A stretch of DNA of 64,000 nucleotides from Rhizobium sp. L51/94 (GTDB taxonomy: Bacteria; Pseudomonadota; Alphaproteobacteria; Rhizobiales; Rhizobiaceae), in assembly GCF_019355555.1 (NCBI RefSeq), contig NZ_CP072142.1, forward strand, positions 558,001 through 622,000. The letters are read 5' to 3'. Made by a program: the position numbers and the translations under genes. A model generated the notes under the pieces. The model was not told the origin of the DNA. It was given only the letters and a program-made list of their open reading frames with translations, and did no database searches. Positions 7,690 to 16,281 of the stretch are shown piece after piece. Within the stretch, counting starts at the first letter, position 1, and every line of letters begins with the position of its first letter.

Positions 7690-10088
7690 CGAGCAGGCTG
7701 GCATTCTCTTCTTCGCATGTGCAATATGGATCCGAAGGGATCCAGGCGGGGGCTGTTGCAGACCCTGCCGCCACTGCAGATCAAGGGATGACCATTAGGC
7801 AATTTCTCAGCGAAGCCTATCCGACACGCTCTCGAAAAGGGGCGTGGCAGGATATCCTGTCCGAGTTCGGCCTTAGATCCGATGCTGCCGATCAGGGGCT
7901 GGAAAGCTTTGCCACGGCCTCGCTGAGGGGCGATCGTCAGTCGTTGCTCCTGGCGCGCCTGACCGCCGGCGACCAGACGTTGTCCCCGCTCGTCCGGCGA
8001 CCCGGCGGCCCGATTGCACTGATCTCCCTCGACGAAAGCCTTGAGATGCGGCTCGGCAGCGAGACGCTGTTGATCGAGGCTGGTAGTCTGGTGATCGTGC
8101 CGGCTGTCGGCGAGTGGCAGCTATGCCTTCGCAAGAGCGCCCGGATGATCGTTCTTTCCATTGCGGACAGCCTGTTTCCCGGCCACAAGGCCGGCCTGCA
8201 GACCTTGAAGGCGCCGCGGCATTACGTGGCCACAGGGATTGCGGCAATATTCATAAAGACTGTCGAGACGGCCGCTGGCGAGATGGATAGCGTTTCGGAG
8301 TTGGAATGGCGATCGCTCGAAGGCGCCCTTGCGGATCTGTTTGTCGCCATCGTCCTGCAGGCCGAGACACATGACGCCGCCGCAAGCCCCGGTTCAGCGG
8401 CGCTATTTCATCGCGTCACGCTGGGTATCGAGCGCCATCTTCACGAGCCGGAATTGACCGCACTGCGCATTGCGCGCCTCGAAGGCATTTCGGAACGCTA
8501 CCTGCAAAAGCTGTTCTTGCAGAACGGCGAAAGCGTTAGCAACTATATTCGTGAACGCCGTCTCCAGCGTGCGAGGGCAGCGCTCGTCGCCCCCGGCGAG
8601 ATCCGTCTGCCGATTGCCGAAATCGCCTATAGCTGCGGTTTCGGAGATGCAGCCAATTTCAACCGTCTGTTCAAGGAGCGCTTCGGCCTGCCGCCGGGCG
8701 CATTTCGCAGCCGGCACCTGGAGAAGCTGGCTGCCAACACGAATGCAGAGCAGCGTGGCTGGCCGTTGAGCGCGCTGGTCGCCAAGCGGCTCCAGCAACG
8801 ATCTATCGACACGGGCGATGCATTTGCCGATAGCGATGGCAGCGAGGCCGAGGCAGGCTCATCGGTCCATCACGTTCTCGCCGCCTCTGCTGCGACCGTG
8901 CACTGGGGCTATTTCAGCCGGGCGCTGCCGCCTGTCCTCGAGATCCGCTCGGGCGATACCGTTGAAATCCAGACGTTGACGCAGCACGCCTCCGACGCGC
9001 CGGAACTGATGATCCACGGGGATGCGGGGGCCGAGGACGTGTTTTACTGGACTGCCCAGAAAAAGTCCGTAGATCGCCGGGGTGCGGGTCCGATCGACGC
9101 CTCGATTTACGGCCGCGGTGCGGGCGAAGGCTTCGGGGTCCATATCTGCACGGGGCCGATCTATGTGAAGGACGCGGAGCCGGGCGACGTCATCGAGGTC
9201 CGCATCAATTCGATTTCGCCACGACCGTCCAACAGCCCCGGCTATGAAGGACGAGCTTTCGGCAGCAGCGTCGCTGCCTGGTGGGGTTACCATTATAACG
9301 AGTTCATTCAGGAGCCCAAAGCGCGTGAAAATATCACGATCTACGAAGTCTTCGCAGACGAAGGCTATGCCGAGGCGCTGTATTCCTATCTCTGGCAGCC
9401 GCAGGCCGATCCCTTCGGGGTCGTTCACCGAACCTATGATTATCCGGGCGTTCCGGTCGATCGAAGCTCGGTCGAGATTTGCTCGCCTGTTCTGGAGGGC
9501 GTCCGCATCCCGCTCAGGCCGCATTTCGGCGTAATCGCAGTGGCACCACGCGAAGCGGAGCTGGTCGATTCCGTGCCACCCTCCTATTTCGGCGGCAATC
9601 TCGACAATTGGCGGCTCGGCCAAGGATCCGCCGTCTACCTGCCGGTATCGGTGCCGGGTGCGCTGTTGTCGATCGGCGATCCCCATGCGGCGCAGGGCGA
9701 TGGCGAACTTGGCGGGACAGCCATCGAGTGCTCGATGACCGGCGACGTCACCGTCATCCTGCACAAGAAGGGCGAGCTCTTTGTGGAGTTGAGCTATCCC
9801 TTGCTCGAAACGCCGACGGAATGGATTTTGATCGGTTTCAGCCACCCGAACTACCTCGCGGAATTCGGCAAGAAGGGACAGGGAGAGGTCTACGCAAACT
9901 CTTCGCTCGATCTGGCGATGAAGGACGCGTTCCGAAAAGCCCGGCGTTTTCTCATGGAAAGCAAGGGACTTACGGAAGACGAGGCGATCGCTCTGATGTC
10001 TGCAGGGGTCGATTTCGGCGTGACACAGGTCGTCGACGGCAACTGGGCTGTCCATGCAATCATCAGGAAATCCCTCTTCAAGGTATAA
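7686..10088 (+). CDS. AraC-family regulator fused to acetamidase/formamidase domain
   Basis: This 800-residue protein combines a transcription factor and an enzyme. Residues about 50-220 resemble an AraC ligand-sensing domain. Residues about 238-350 form a double helix-turn-helix AraC DNA-binding domain (ISERYLQKLF; IAEIAYSCGFGDAANFNRLF). From about 393 to the end it is a complete FmdA_AmdA domain (HWGYFSRALPPVL, RRGAGPIDAS, AEPGDVIEVRI), closely similar to the whole upstream protein. The ATG at 7686 overlaps the upstream stop; an earlier in-frame codon at 7641 lies inside the previous gene. No frameshift or stop separates the halves. The amidase half may act as enzyme, as ligand sensor, or both; this is inference. 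Confidence 0.85.
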   Translation: MTSRLAFSSSHVQYGSEGIQAGAVADPAATADQGMTIRQFLSEAYPTRSRKGAWQDILSEFGLRSDAADQGLESFATASLRGDRQSLLLARLTAGDQTLSPLVRRPGGPIALISLDESLEMRLGSETLLIEAGSLVIVPAVGEWQLCLRKSARMIVLSIADSLFPGHKAGLQTLKAPRHYVATGIAAIFIKTVETAAGEMDSVSELEWRSLEGALADLFVAIVLQAETHDAAASPGSAALFHRVTLGIERHLHEPELTALRIARLEGISERYLQKLFLQNGESVSNYIRERRLQRARAALVAPGEIRLPIAEIAYSCGFGDAANFNRLFKERFGLPPGAFRSRHLEKLAANTNAEQRGWPLSALVAKRLQQRSIDTGDAFADSDGSEAEAGSSVHHVLAASAATVHWGYFSRALPPVLEIRSGDTVEIQTLTQHASDAPELMIHGDAGAEDVFYWTAQKKSVDRRGAGPIDASIYGRGAGEGFGVHICTGPIYVKDAEPGDVIEVRINSISPRPSNSPGYEGRAFGSSVAAWWGYHYNEFIQEPKARENITIYEVFADEGYAEALYSYLWQPQADPFGVVHRTYDYPGVPVDRSSVEICSPVLEGVRIPLRPHFGVIAVAPREAELVDSVPPSYFGGNLDNWRLGQGSAVYLPVSVPGALLSIGDPHAAQGDGELGGTAIECSMTGDVTVILHKKGELFVELSYPLLETPTEWILIGFSHPNYLAEFGKKGQGEVYANSSLDLAMKDAFRKARRFLMESKGLTEDEAIALMSAGVDFGVTQVVDGNWAVHAIIRKSLFKV

Positions 10089-10122
10089 ATTTCAAAGTCT
10101 TCAAGGATAAAGGAAATCGATC

Positions 10123-10509
10123 ATGCAGTTCCACATGATAGCCGGCGGCCCCAAGCCCGTTGCACCGTTTAGCCATGCCGTCGAAGTCGATGGCACGGTG
10201 TACGTAACAGGGCAGATGCCCGACACGCCGGAAACGCCCGGCCAGCTACCGGAGGGCATCGAGGCCCAGACACGCAACGTCATGGCAAATCTGCTCACCG
10301 TCCTCTCCGGCCTCGGTCTCGGTCTGGAGCACATTGCGATGGCGCGCATCTACCTGACGCATTTTGACGACGACTATGCCGCCATGAACGAGGTTTATCG
10401 CAGCTATTTTCCAGAAGGCCGCCTTCCCGCCAGAACATGCGTTGGCGTGACGGGCCTCGCCTACAACGCCCGCATCGAGATCGACCTCGTCGCCAAGCGG
10501 CCGTCTTGA
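10123..10509 (+). CDS. ridA: RidA family (Rid/YjgF) deaminase
   Basis: This 128-residue protein has the usual length and ends of the Rid family, including PVAPFSHAVEVDGTVYVTGQMP near the start and the C-terminal segment GRLPARTCVGVTGLAYNARIEIDLVA with the expected Arg in RLPARTCV. RidA hydrolyses reactive enamine/imine intermediates released by PLP and other amine enzymes, giving ketoacid and ammonia. AAAGGAAA precedes the ATG. It lies 34 bases after the AraC-amidase fusion in the same direction, which fits detoxification of imines from the same nitrogen-compound pathway. Rid subfamily assignment needs an alignment. Confidence 0.88.
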   Translation: MQFHMIAGGPKPVAPFSHAVEVDGTVYVTGQMPDTPETPGQLPEGIEAQTRNVMANLLTVLSGLGLGLEHIAMARIYLTHFDDDYAAMNEVYRSYFPEGRLPARTCVGVTGLAYNARIEIDLVAKRPS

Positions 10510-10578
10510 TGGGATAGCGCAGGAGGGTGGGGTAGGGGGCTACCTACATGTGATGCAACAGGGTGACAGACCATTCCC

Positions 10579-10596
10579 TTCATTGATTGGAATGAA
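10579..10596. promoter_or_regulatory. Palindrome upstream of the PheC-like gene
   Basis: TTCATT (10579-10584) and AATGAA (10591-10596) form an inverted repeat with a 6-base centre, in the 160-base gap before the PheC-like gene. It could be an operator for an unidentified regulator. It is short and may be coincidence. Confidence 0.3.
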
Positions 10597-10669
10597 TCTT
10601 GCATCGTCATCCGTCATCAGGTGCCGACCTCTTTGCTCGAGCACCAAAATTGATGGGAAGAGATATTTT

Positions 10670-11437
10670 ATGAAGTTTTCGATTGCGATGGCTTTTGTCG
10701 GCCTGATGGCGGCGGCGCCTGTTTGCCATGCGCAGGATGGTGCATTGGCTGCCATCAGGCAGGCTGGTGTGCTCAAGGTAGGTACGACGGGCGACTATAA
10801 GCCGTTCAGCTACAAGGGTGCGGATGGCGCGCTGGTCGGTGCCGATATTTCCATGGCAAAGGACCTGGCGGCAAGCCTCGGCGTCAAGGTGGAATTCGTG
10901 ACGACCACCTGGAAAACCATGCTGGACGACTTCAAGGCGGGCCAGTTCGACGTTGCCGTGGGCGGCATTACCGTCAATCCGGCACGCGCCGAGGTGGGCG
11001 ACTTTTCGTTGCCAAACGTCAGCGACGGCAAGCGACCCATCGCTCGTTGCGCCGACAAGGACAAATACACGACGATCGAAGCCATCGACCAGCCTTCGGT
11101 GAGGGTGATCGTCAATGCCGGCGGCACCAATGACAAATTCGCCCATGAGCACTTTACCAAAGCCGCGATTGACGTTCTTCCCGACAACAAAATGATTTTC
11201 GATGAGATTGCTGCCGGCAAGGCCGATGTCATGGTAACGGACGGAATTGAAGCCGACCTGCAATCGAAATTACACAGCGGCGTCCTTTGCCCGGCGGCAG
11301 TCAAGGAGCCTTTCACGCACTTTCAAAACGCCTATTTGTTGCGCAAAGATCCTGAGTTGAAGGCGGCTGTCGATGCTTTTGTAAACAAGGAACTGGCGAG
11401 CGGAGCATGGAAGCAGAAACTTGACGCCGCCATGTAG
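10670..11437 (+). CDS. pheC: Periplasmic cyclohexadienyl (prephenate/arogenate) dehydratase-like protein
   Basis: The 255-residue protein has a signal peptide (residues 1-20, cleaved after CHA) and a family-3 binding-protein fold. Its segments match the secreted cyclohexadienyl dehydratase PheC rather than transporters: GVLKVGTTGDYKPFSY, DGKRPIARC, VIVNAGGTNDKFA and GKADVMVTDGIEADLQSKLH. PheC converts prephenate to phenylpyruvate or arogenate to phenylalanine. The start at 10670 is preceded by GGGAAGAG; the ORF extends upstream without a ribosome site. It follows ridA at 160 bases, so it may have its own promoter. A role as a plain binding protein for the upstream ABC system is the main alternative. 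Confidence 0.7.
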   Translation: MKFSIAMAFVGLMAAAPVCHAQDGALAAIRQAGVLKVGTTGDYKPFSYKGADGALVGADISMAKDLAASLGVKVEFVTTTWKTMLDDFKAGQFDVAVGGITVNPARAEVGDFSLPNVSDGKRPIARCADKDKYTTIEAIDQPSVRVIVNAGGTNDKFAHEHFTKAAIDVLPDNKMIFDEIAAGKADVMVTDGIEADLQSKLHSGVLCPAAVKEPFTHFQNAYLLRKDPELKAAVDAFVNKELASGAWKQKLDAAM

Positions 11438-11475
11438 GCAAAGGCGATGCAAGTTCGCCCCCACGTTTGCCTGTT

Positions 11476-12864
11476 TTACGAAGAAGATCGGGTCCAGTTC
11501 TGGGCTTTCTCAAAAAGCCGCCCATAGACTTGCTGGCCTCGGCGAAAAACGTCGAGGCGGAAGAATTCATTAGGGGCATGCAGGTTCTCGTCGCCGTGGG
11601 AAAAGCCGAGCATGACCGCATGTAGCCCCAGAATATCGACAAATGGCGAGAATGCCGGGATCGAGCCACCGGCCCAGATACGGTAGGGGGCCTTACCATA
11701 GACTTCCTCGAGCACATCCCCTGCCAGTACGCTTGCAGGGTGGATGTCCGGAATGCTGAAAGCGCGGGCTTCCCGCTCGGTCGCGGAGAACTCCACGGCA
11801 ACCCCCGGCGGGCAATGGGCTTCGACATGCTTGCGGATCGCCTCCGTAAGTTTCTCCGACGATTGTGCATGAACGATCCGGCAGGTGAGCTTGGCACTGG
11901 CTGAGGCAGGCAGGACGGTCTTTGCGCCTTCGCCCTGCCAGCCGGATGTCAGGCCATTCACATCCAGCATAGGCCGTGCACCGATGCGCTCCAGCACGGA
12001 GTAGCCGGGCTCCCCGTGGGTCGAAGGGGCGCCCGTTGCGTCGAGATAGTCATGCTCGTCGTAGGGCAACAAGGCTATGGCGTTCCGCATTTCCTGCGTC
12101 AGGGGAACGACGTCATCGTAGAAACCTTCGACCGTCACCAGCCCATCCGGTGATTTCATCGTTGACAGGATCTGCGCCAGTGCCATGGCCGGGTTGGCTA
12201 TCCCGCCGCCGTGCAAGCCGGAGTGCTGGTCTGCCTTCGGCCCGGTGACCTTAATTTCAAAAGCCAGCGTTCCCTTCATCGCCTGCATGATCTGCGGCTG
12301 GTCCGGTGCCCATTGCAGGCCGTCGGCCGAAAACGCCATGTCGGCCTCAAGACGCGCAGCGTTCTCCGCGATGAATGCCCGCAGCGAAGCCGAGCCGACC
12401 TCTTCCTCGCCTTCGAACAGGAATTTCACATTCACTGGCAGGGTGTTGGTGGTCTTCAGCATGGCTTCGACCGCGAGGATCGGGGTCAGCATGCCACCCT
12501 TGTCGTCGGATACGCCACGTCCCCAAAGCTTGCCGTCTCTCAGCGTCGGCTCGAAGGGAGGGTTGTCCCAGAGATCCAGCGGTTCGGCAGGCTGTACGTC
12601 GAAATGACCGTAGATCAATACTGTCGGCTTTCCCGGACCCGCATCCAGCCATTCGCCATAGACGACGGGGTGCCCTTTGGTCGGCATCACCTCGGCCTTT
12701 TCGACACCTGCCGCCTTGAGGCGGGAGACGACCCATTCGGCGGCGCGATAGACATCGCTCGTGTTTTCCGGCTTGGCCGAAACGGACGGAATGCGCACGA
12801 ACTCCGTGAGTTCGTCGATAAAACGAGACTGCTCTTGATCGAGGTAGGACGACCAGTCCATCAT
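11476..12864 (-). CDS. M20 family metallopeptidase (dipeptidase-like)
   Basis: This 462-residue protein has M20/ArgE/DapE signatures: a metal-binding LIYGHFDVQP segment, GRGVSDDKGG with the bridging Asp, and the catalytic glutamate pair in LFEGEEEVGS. The closest functional class is the cytosolic non-specific or carnosinase-like dipeptidases that release C-terminal amino acids. GGTGGAG lies 7 bases before the ATG at 12864; a GTG 18 bases upstream is less likely. It lies 56 bases downstream of the FAD dehydrogenase gene on the same strand, so the two probably form an operon that breaks down a peptide-like or N-acyl/N-methyl amino compound. Confidence 0.88.
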   Translation of the reverse strand: MMDWSSYLDQEQSRFIDELTEFVRIPSVSAKPENTSDVYRAAEWVVSRLKAAGVEKAEVMPTKGHPVVYGEWLDAGPGKPTVLIYGHFDVQPAEPLDLWDNPPFEPTLRDGKLWGRGVSDDKGGMLTPILAVEAMLKTTNTLPVNVKFLFEGEEEVGSASLRAFIAENAARLEADMAFSADGLQWAPDQPQIMQAMKGTLAFEIKVTGPKADQHSGLHGGGIANPAMALAQILSTMKSPDGLVTVEGFYDDVVPLTQEMRNAIALLPYDEHDYLDATGAPSTHGEPGYSVLERIGARPMLDVNGLTSGWQGEGAKTVLPASASAKLTCRIVHAQSSEKLTEAIRKHVEAHCPPGVAVEFSATEREARAFSIPDIHPASVLAGDVLEEVYGKAPYRIWAGGSIPAFSPFVDILGLHAVMLGFSHGDENLHAPNEFFRLDVFRRGQQVYGRLFEKAQNWTRSSS

Positions 12865-12920
12865 TTTTTGCTCCACCTTCACGTATGCCTGTCATTCGCT
12901 CGTTAGCCGGGGTGTGTGCA

Positions 12921-15335
12921 TCAGCTGCGCATCGCGCGCCCGGCTGGATCGTAAGGCGAGTTGGGAATGATCCGCGCCGCGCGGGGCTGCCCGACGACGT
13001 GGACCACAAGCTTCATGCCTTCGGCTGCAAACTGCCGATCGACGAGGGCAAGGGCGATGCTCTTTCCAAGTGTATGGACGTAGCCGCCGGAGGTGATGTA
13101 GCCGATCAGGCTGTCTTCCTTCCAGACCGGTTCGTAGCCGCTGGCATCGGCATCGGTCGCGTCGACTTCGAGCGTGACGAGCACCCTGGCAGCTCCACCG
13201 GCGTTACGCTCCGCCAGCGCCGCCTCCCGGCCGACGAAATCACCCTTGTCGAACGCTATGAAGCGCTCCAGCCCGGTCATTGAAGGCGTGTAGGCCTGGG
13301 TAAATTCGCGCGACCAGATGCCGAAGCTTTTCTCCAGACGCAGGGCATTTGTCGCGCCATAGCCGATCTCGCGAAGGCCGGCATCTTTGCCAGCGTCCAG
13401 CAGGATGCGGCGGAGCGTGGCGTGTTCGAAGGCCCGGCAGTTGATCTCGTAGCCCAGTTCGCCGGTAATCGAGAGCCTTGCCACCCGGGCCCGAATAAGG
13501 CCGATATCGATTGTATCGCAGCCCATGAAAGGCAGCGCGGAGCGCGCTATATTTTGATGGGTGAGACTTTGCAGGATCTCCCGGGAGGCGGGACCGGATA
13601 GCGCGAAACCGGTGAAGTCGTCCGAGATGTCATCTACGGTCACGTCGCAGGAAAGATGGCTCTCGAACCAGCGCATGTGCCAGTGCCTGAGGTAATAGGA
13701 GCCCATGATCCACCAGCTGCCATCGCCCCAGTTGAACAGCGTCAGGTCGCCCTTCAGCTTGCCGCTGTCCGAGAGCATCGGTGCAAGCCTTGCCTGCCCC
13801 GGTTTGGGCAGGCGACATGCGAAGGTCCTGTCGAGCCAGCCCTGCGCGCCCGGACCCGATACCCGGTAGCGCGAGAAAGCAGACGTATCCAGGAGCCCCG
13901 CTTTCTGGCGGACGGCAGCGACTTCGGCGCCGATGATGGCATCTGCGTTGGAGCGCTTGAGGCTTGGTTTTTCGACGAAGTCGGGGTCGGCGAAATAAAG
14001 CGGGATTTCAAGGCCCCAGCTGCTGCCCCAGCGGGCGCCGGCCGCAGTCATCGCGTCGAACGCGGGTGGCGTGCGCAACGGTCTTCCGGCCGGCAATTGC
14101 TCGTTCGGGTAGCTCATGACGAAGCGGCGCGAGTAGAACTGTCCTGTCGTCTGGCGAATATATTCGCGGTTGGAGGCGAAATCGCCGTACCGGGCGATAT
14201 CCATACCGAAGATGTCCGCCTCGGGCTCGCCGTGCACCATCCACTCGGCCAGCGACTTGCCGACGCCGCCGCCCTGCAGGAAGCCCGCCATCACACCGCA
14301 GGCAACCCAGTAGTTCGGCACGCCGCGCACCGGCCCGACAAGCGGGTTGCCGTCCGGAGAAAAGGTGAAGGCGCCGTTGACCCATCGCTTGATGCCTGCC
14401 GTCTGCAGGCACGGGAAACGCTCGAAGCCGAGTGTCAGCTCGCTGGCAATGCGGTCCGTATCCTCCTGAATAAGCTCAATGCCGAAATCCCATGGCGCGC
14501 CGTCCATGTTCCAGTGCCGGTAGTCGGTCTCGTATATCCCCAGTAGCAGGCCTTTCTGCTCCTGTCGCATGTAGGTGAAGCCTTCGAGATCGACGATCAT
14601 CGGCAGTTCGTGGTCGAGAGCCGCAATTTCCGGGATAGACTCCGTGACCAGATAGTGATGCTCCATCGGCGTCACCGGCAGGTCGATGCCGGCCATGCGG
14701 CCGATCTGCTTGGCCCAGAGACCGCCTGCATTCACCACATGCTCGGCGATCACGGTTCCTTTTTCCGTGACGACGTTCCAGGATTTGTCGGGACGTTGCG
14801 TCAGTTCCAGCACCCGGTTGTGCTCGATGATCGTGGCGCCGCGTTTTTTGGCGCTGCGTGCATAGGCATGCACAACGCCCGACGGGTCGATATGCCCCTC
14901 GCGCCCGGCATACAGGCCACCCAGCACGCCTTCGATACTGACGATCGGGCAAAGCTTCTTGATCTCTTCGGGGCCGACGAGGTGGACGTCGGATATGCCC
15001 ATGGTCTGGAAGACGCGGTAAGTGGATTGCAGCCATTCCCAGCGTTCGGGAGCGGACGCAATGGAAATGCCGCCGGTCATGTGCATGCCGATATTCTGGC
15101 CCGATTCAGCCTCTATCTCCGACAGAAGGTCGATCGTGTAGGATTGCAGCGCAGCGATATTGGGATCGGCATTGAGGGCGTGAAAGCCACCCGCCGCATG
15201 CCAGCTCGATCCCGCCGTCAGTACGTTCCGCTCGAAGAGCGCCACATCCGTCCAGCCGAGCTTCGCCAGATGATAGGCCACAGAGGCGCCGACAACCCCG
15301 CCACCGATAATGGCAACTCGGTAATGGCTTTGCAT
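12921..15335 (-). CDS. Dimethylglycine/sarcosine dehydrogenase-like flavoprotein with GcvT domain
   Basis: This 804-residue protein matches the two-part DMGDH/SARDH layout. The N-terminal half is a DAO-type FAD oxidoreductase with dinucleotide motif IIGGGVVGAS (residues 9-18) and GSSWHAAGG. The His at position 46 is where these enzymes attach FAD covalently. From about 430 on it is a GcvT/aminomethyltransferase tetrahydrofolate domain. Such enzymes oxidatively demethylate N-methyl amino acids and pass the one-carbon unit to folate. The start at 15335 is preceded by GGAAAGGA. A palindrome (15391-15410) shared with the far side of the TetR gene lies just upstream. The exact N-methyl substrate is unknown. 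Confidence 0.88.
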   Translation of the reverse strand: MQSHYRVAIIGGGVVGASVAYHLAKLGWTDVALFERNVLTAGSSWHAAGGFHALNADPNIAALQSYTIDLLSEIEAESGQNIGMHMTGGISIASAPERWEWLQSTYRVFQTMGISDVHLVGPEEIKKLCPIVSIEGVLGGLYAGREGHIDPSGVVHAYARSAKKRGATIIEHNRVLELTQRPDKSWNVVTEKGTVIAEHVVNAGGLWAKQIGRMAGIDLPVTPMEHHYLVTESIPEIAALDHELPMIVDLEGFTYMRQEQKGLLLGIYETDYRHWNMDGAPWDFGIELIQEDTDRIASELTLGFERFPCLQTAGIKRWVNGAFTFSPDGNPLVGPVRGVPNYWVACGVMAGFLQGGGVGKSLAEWMVHGEPEADIFGMDIARYGDFASNREYIRQTTGQFYSRRFVMSYPNEQLPAGRPLRTPPAFDAMTAAGARWGSSWGLEIPLYFADPDFVEKPSLKRSNADAIIGAEVAAVRQKAGLLDTSAFSRYRVSGPGAQGWLDRTFACRLPKPGQARLAPMLSDSGKLKGDLTLFNWGDGSWWIMGSYYLRHWHMRWFESHLSCDVTVDDISDDFTGFALSGPASREILQSLTHQNIARSALPFMGCDTIDIGLIRARVARLSITGELGYEINCRAFEHATLRRILLDAGKDAGLREIGYGATNALRLEKSFGIWSREFTQAYTPSMTGLERFIAFDKGDFVGREAALAERNAGGAARVLVTLEVDATDADASGYEPVWKEDSLIGYITSGGYVHTLGKSIALALVDRQFAAEGMKLVVHVVGQPRAARIIPNSPYDPAGRAMRS

Positions 15336-15390
15336 GGGTCCGGTCCTTTCCATGTTGGCGGGCAACGTTCTCTATTTCCAACCTGCCAAT

Positions 15391-15410
15391 AATGGACACT
15401 AATGTCTATG
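15391..15410. promoter_or_regulatory. Palindromic operator candidate, copy 1 (demethylase side of TetR)
   Basis: AATGGACACTAATGTCTATG is a near-palindrome with core GACACTAATGTC. It matches copy 2 at 16202-16221 at 18 of 20 positions, and the two cores are exact reverse complements. On the minus strand it sits between TTGAAA (15413-15418) and CATTAT (15389-15394), a plausible -35/-10 pair with 18-base spacing for the dehydrogenase gene. A second imperfect inverted repeat (15410-15430) abuts it. Confidence 0.6.
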
Positions 15411-15453
15411 AATTTCAAGGCTTGAATTTCTCTCTGCCTAGCCGCTCGGCTGC

Positions 15454-16155
15454 TCAGACGTCCGGGTGAAAGCGACGAGCGAACCGCCTGAAGGCCTCCA
15501 TCTCATCCTCCGTCACATGCTGTCCGCTGAACGCCAGGACGTAGGATTCCACATAGGTAAACCTGACCTTCATGCTCTCCGGTACATCGAGCGCATAGTG
15601 ACCGATCTGCGTGAAATAGAGGACCCGTGCCCTAACAAGAGCTTCCTTGGCGGGGTAGCCGTGGCGAATGAACATCTTCTGTAAAGCGTCTACGCGCTGA
15701 TCGTCTGCCTGTACCACCACGGCGTTCACGGACGAGGAACGCTTAGCCCAAAACCGCACCGCCATATCGAGCTGGAAGTCGAAAAGGCTGGCGTCCACCC
15801 AGCATTCGAAGACGTTGAGGATTGCCTGCGTTATCGTGTCTGCCGGTCGCATGGCACGCTCGATGATCGGGCCCGTGTTCTTGCGGAGCCACAAATCGAG
15901 CATCTGGGCGTGAAGGTCCTTGGTGTTCTTGAAGAAGAAATAGAAGCTCGAGCGGGACACGCCGAGTGTCTTGGCAATGATCTGAACCTTGACACGATCT
16001 ATCCCGTCGCTGATCAGCGCCTGGATGGACAGGTCGAGCCATTCCTCCTTCGTCGTGCGGCCAACCCTCTCTGGGGCATCGGCCTTTACCCTGGTGTTGC
16101 TGCTACTCATGCCTGCACCCGTAGTTTCATCTTCGCTCATTATCAAATAGCCCAT
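15454..16155 (-). CDS. TetR family transcriptional regulator
   Basis: This 233-residue protein has a TetR N-terminal helix-turn-helix at about residues 45-90 (IIAKTLGVSRSSFYFFFKNTKDLHAQML) followed by an all-helical ligand domain. It is likely a repressor that senses a small molecule. It lies between the demethylase operon (same strand, downstream) and an orphan ABC binding protein (divergent). Near-identical 20-bp palindromes occur on both sides of the gene, which suggests it controls both neighbours and itself. Start choice is uncertain: ATGs at 16155, 16140 and 16110 are in frame and none has a strong ribosome site. Confidence 0.85.
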   Translation of the reverse strand: MGYLIMSEDETTGAGMSSSNTRVKADAPERVGRTTKEEWLDLSIQALISDGIDRVKVQIIAKTLGVSRSSFYFFFKNTKDLHAQMLDLWLRKNTGPIIERAMRPADTITQAILNVFECWVDASLFDFQLDMAVRFWAKRSSSVNAVVVQADDQRVDALQKMFIRHGYPAKEALVRARVLYFTQIGHYALDVPESMKVRFTYVESYVLAFSGQHVTEDEMEAFRRFARRFHPDV

Positions 16156-16201
16156 GCGCCGGATAAAGTTCTGGCGAAATGCAGGATTGACGAGCCGTTA
16201 A

Positions 16202-16221
16202 AATGGACATTAGTGTCTATG
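16202..16221. promoter_or_regulatory. Palindromic operator candidate, copy 2 (binding-protein side of TetR)
   Basis: AATGGACATTAGTGTCTATG has core GACATTAGTGTC, the exact reverse complement of the core of copy 1. It lies in the divergent promoter region between the TetR gene (start 16155) and the binding-protein gene (start 16282). It overlaps the expected -10 position of a promoter with TTGACG at 16187-16192, where a bound repressor would block transcription. Confidence 0.6.
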
Positions 16222-16281
16222 GAAGCTGCTCGTCTAGAGATGATCCGTCCGTTGTGCACTTTATCGAAAAGGGGATGCCGA

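Noticed and set aside
13656..14546. A 296-residue plus-strand frame
   Set aside because: It is antisense to the DMGDH-like gene, with low-complexity basic and Ala-rich composition and no domain.
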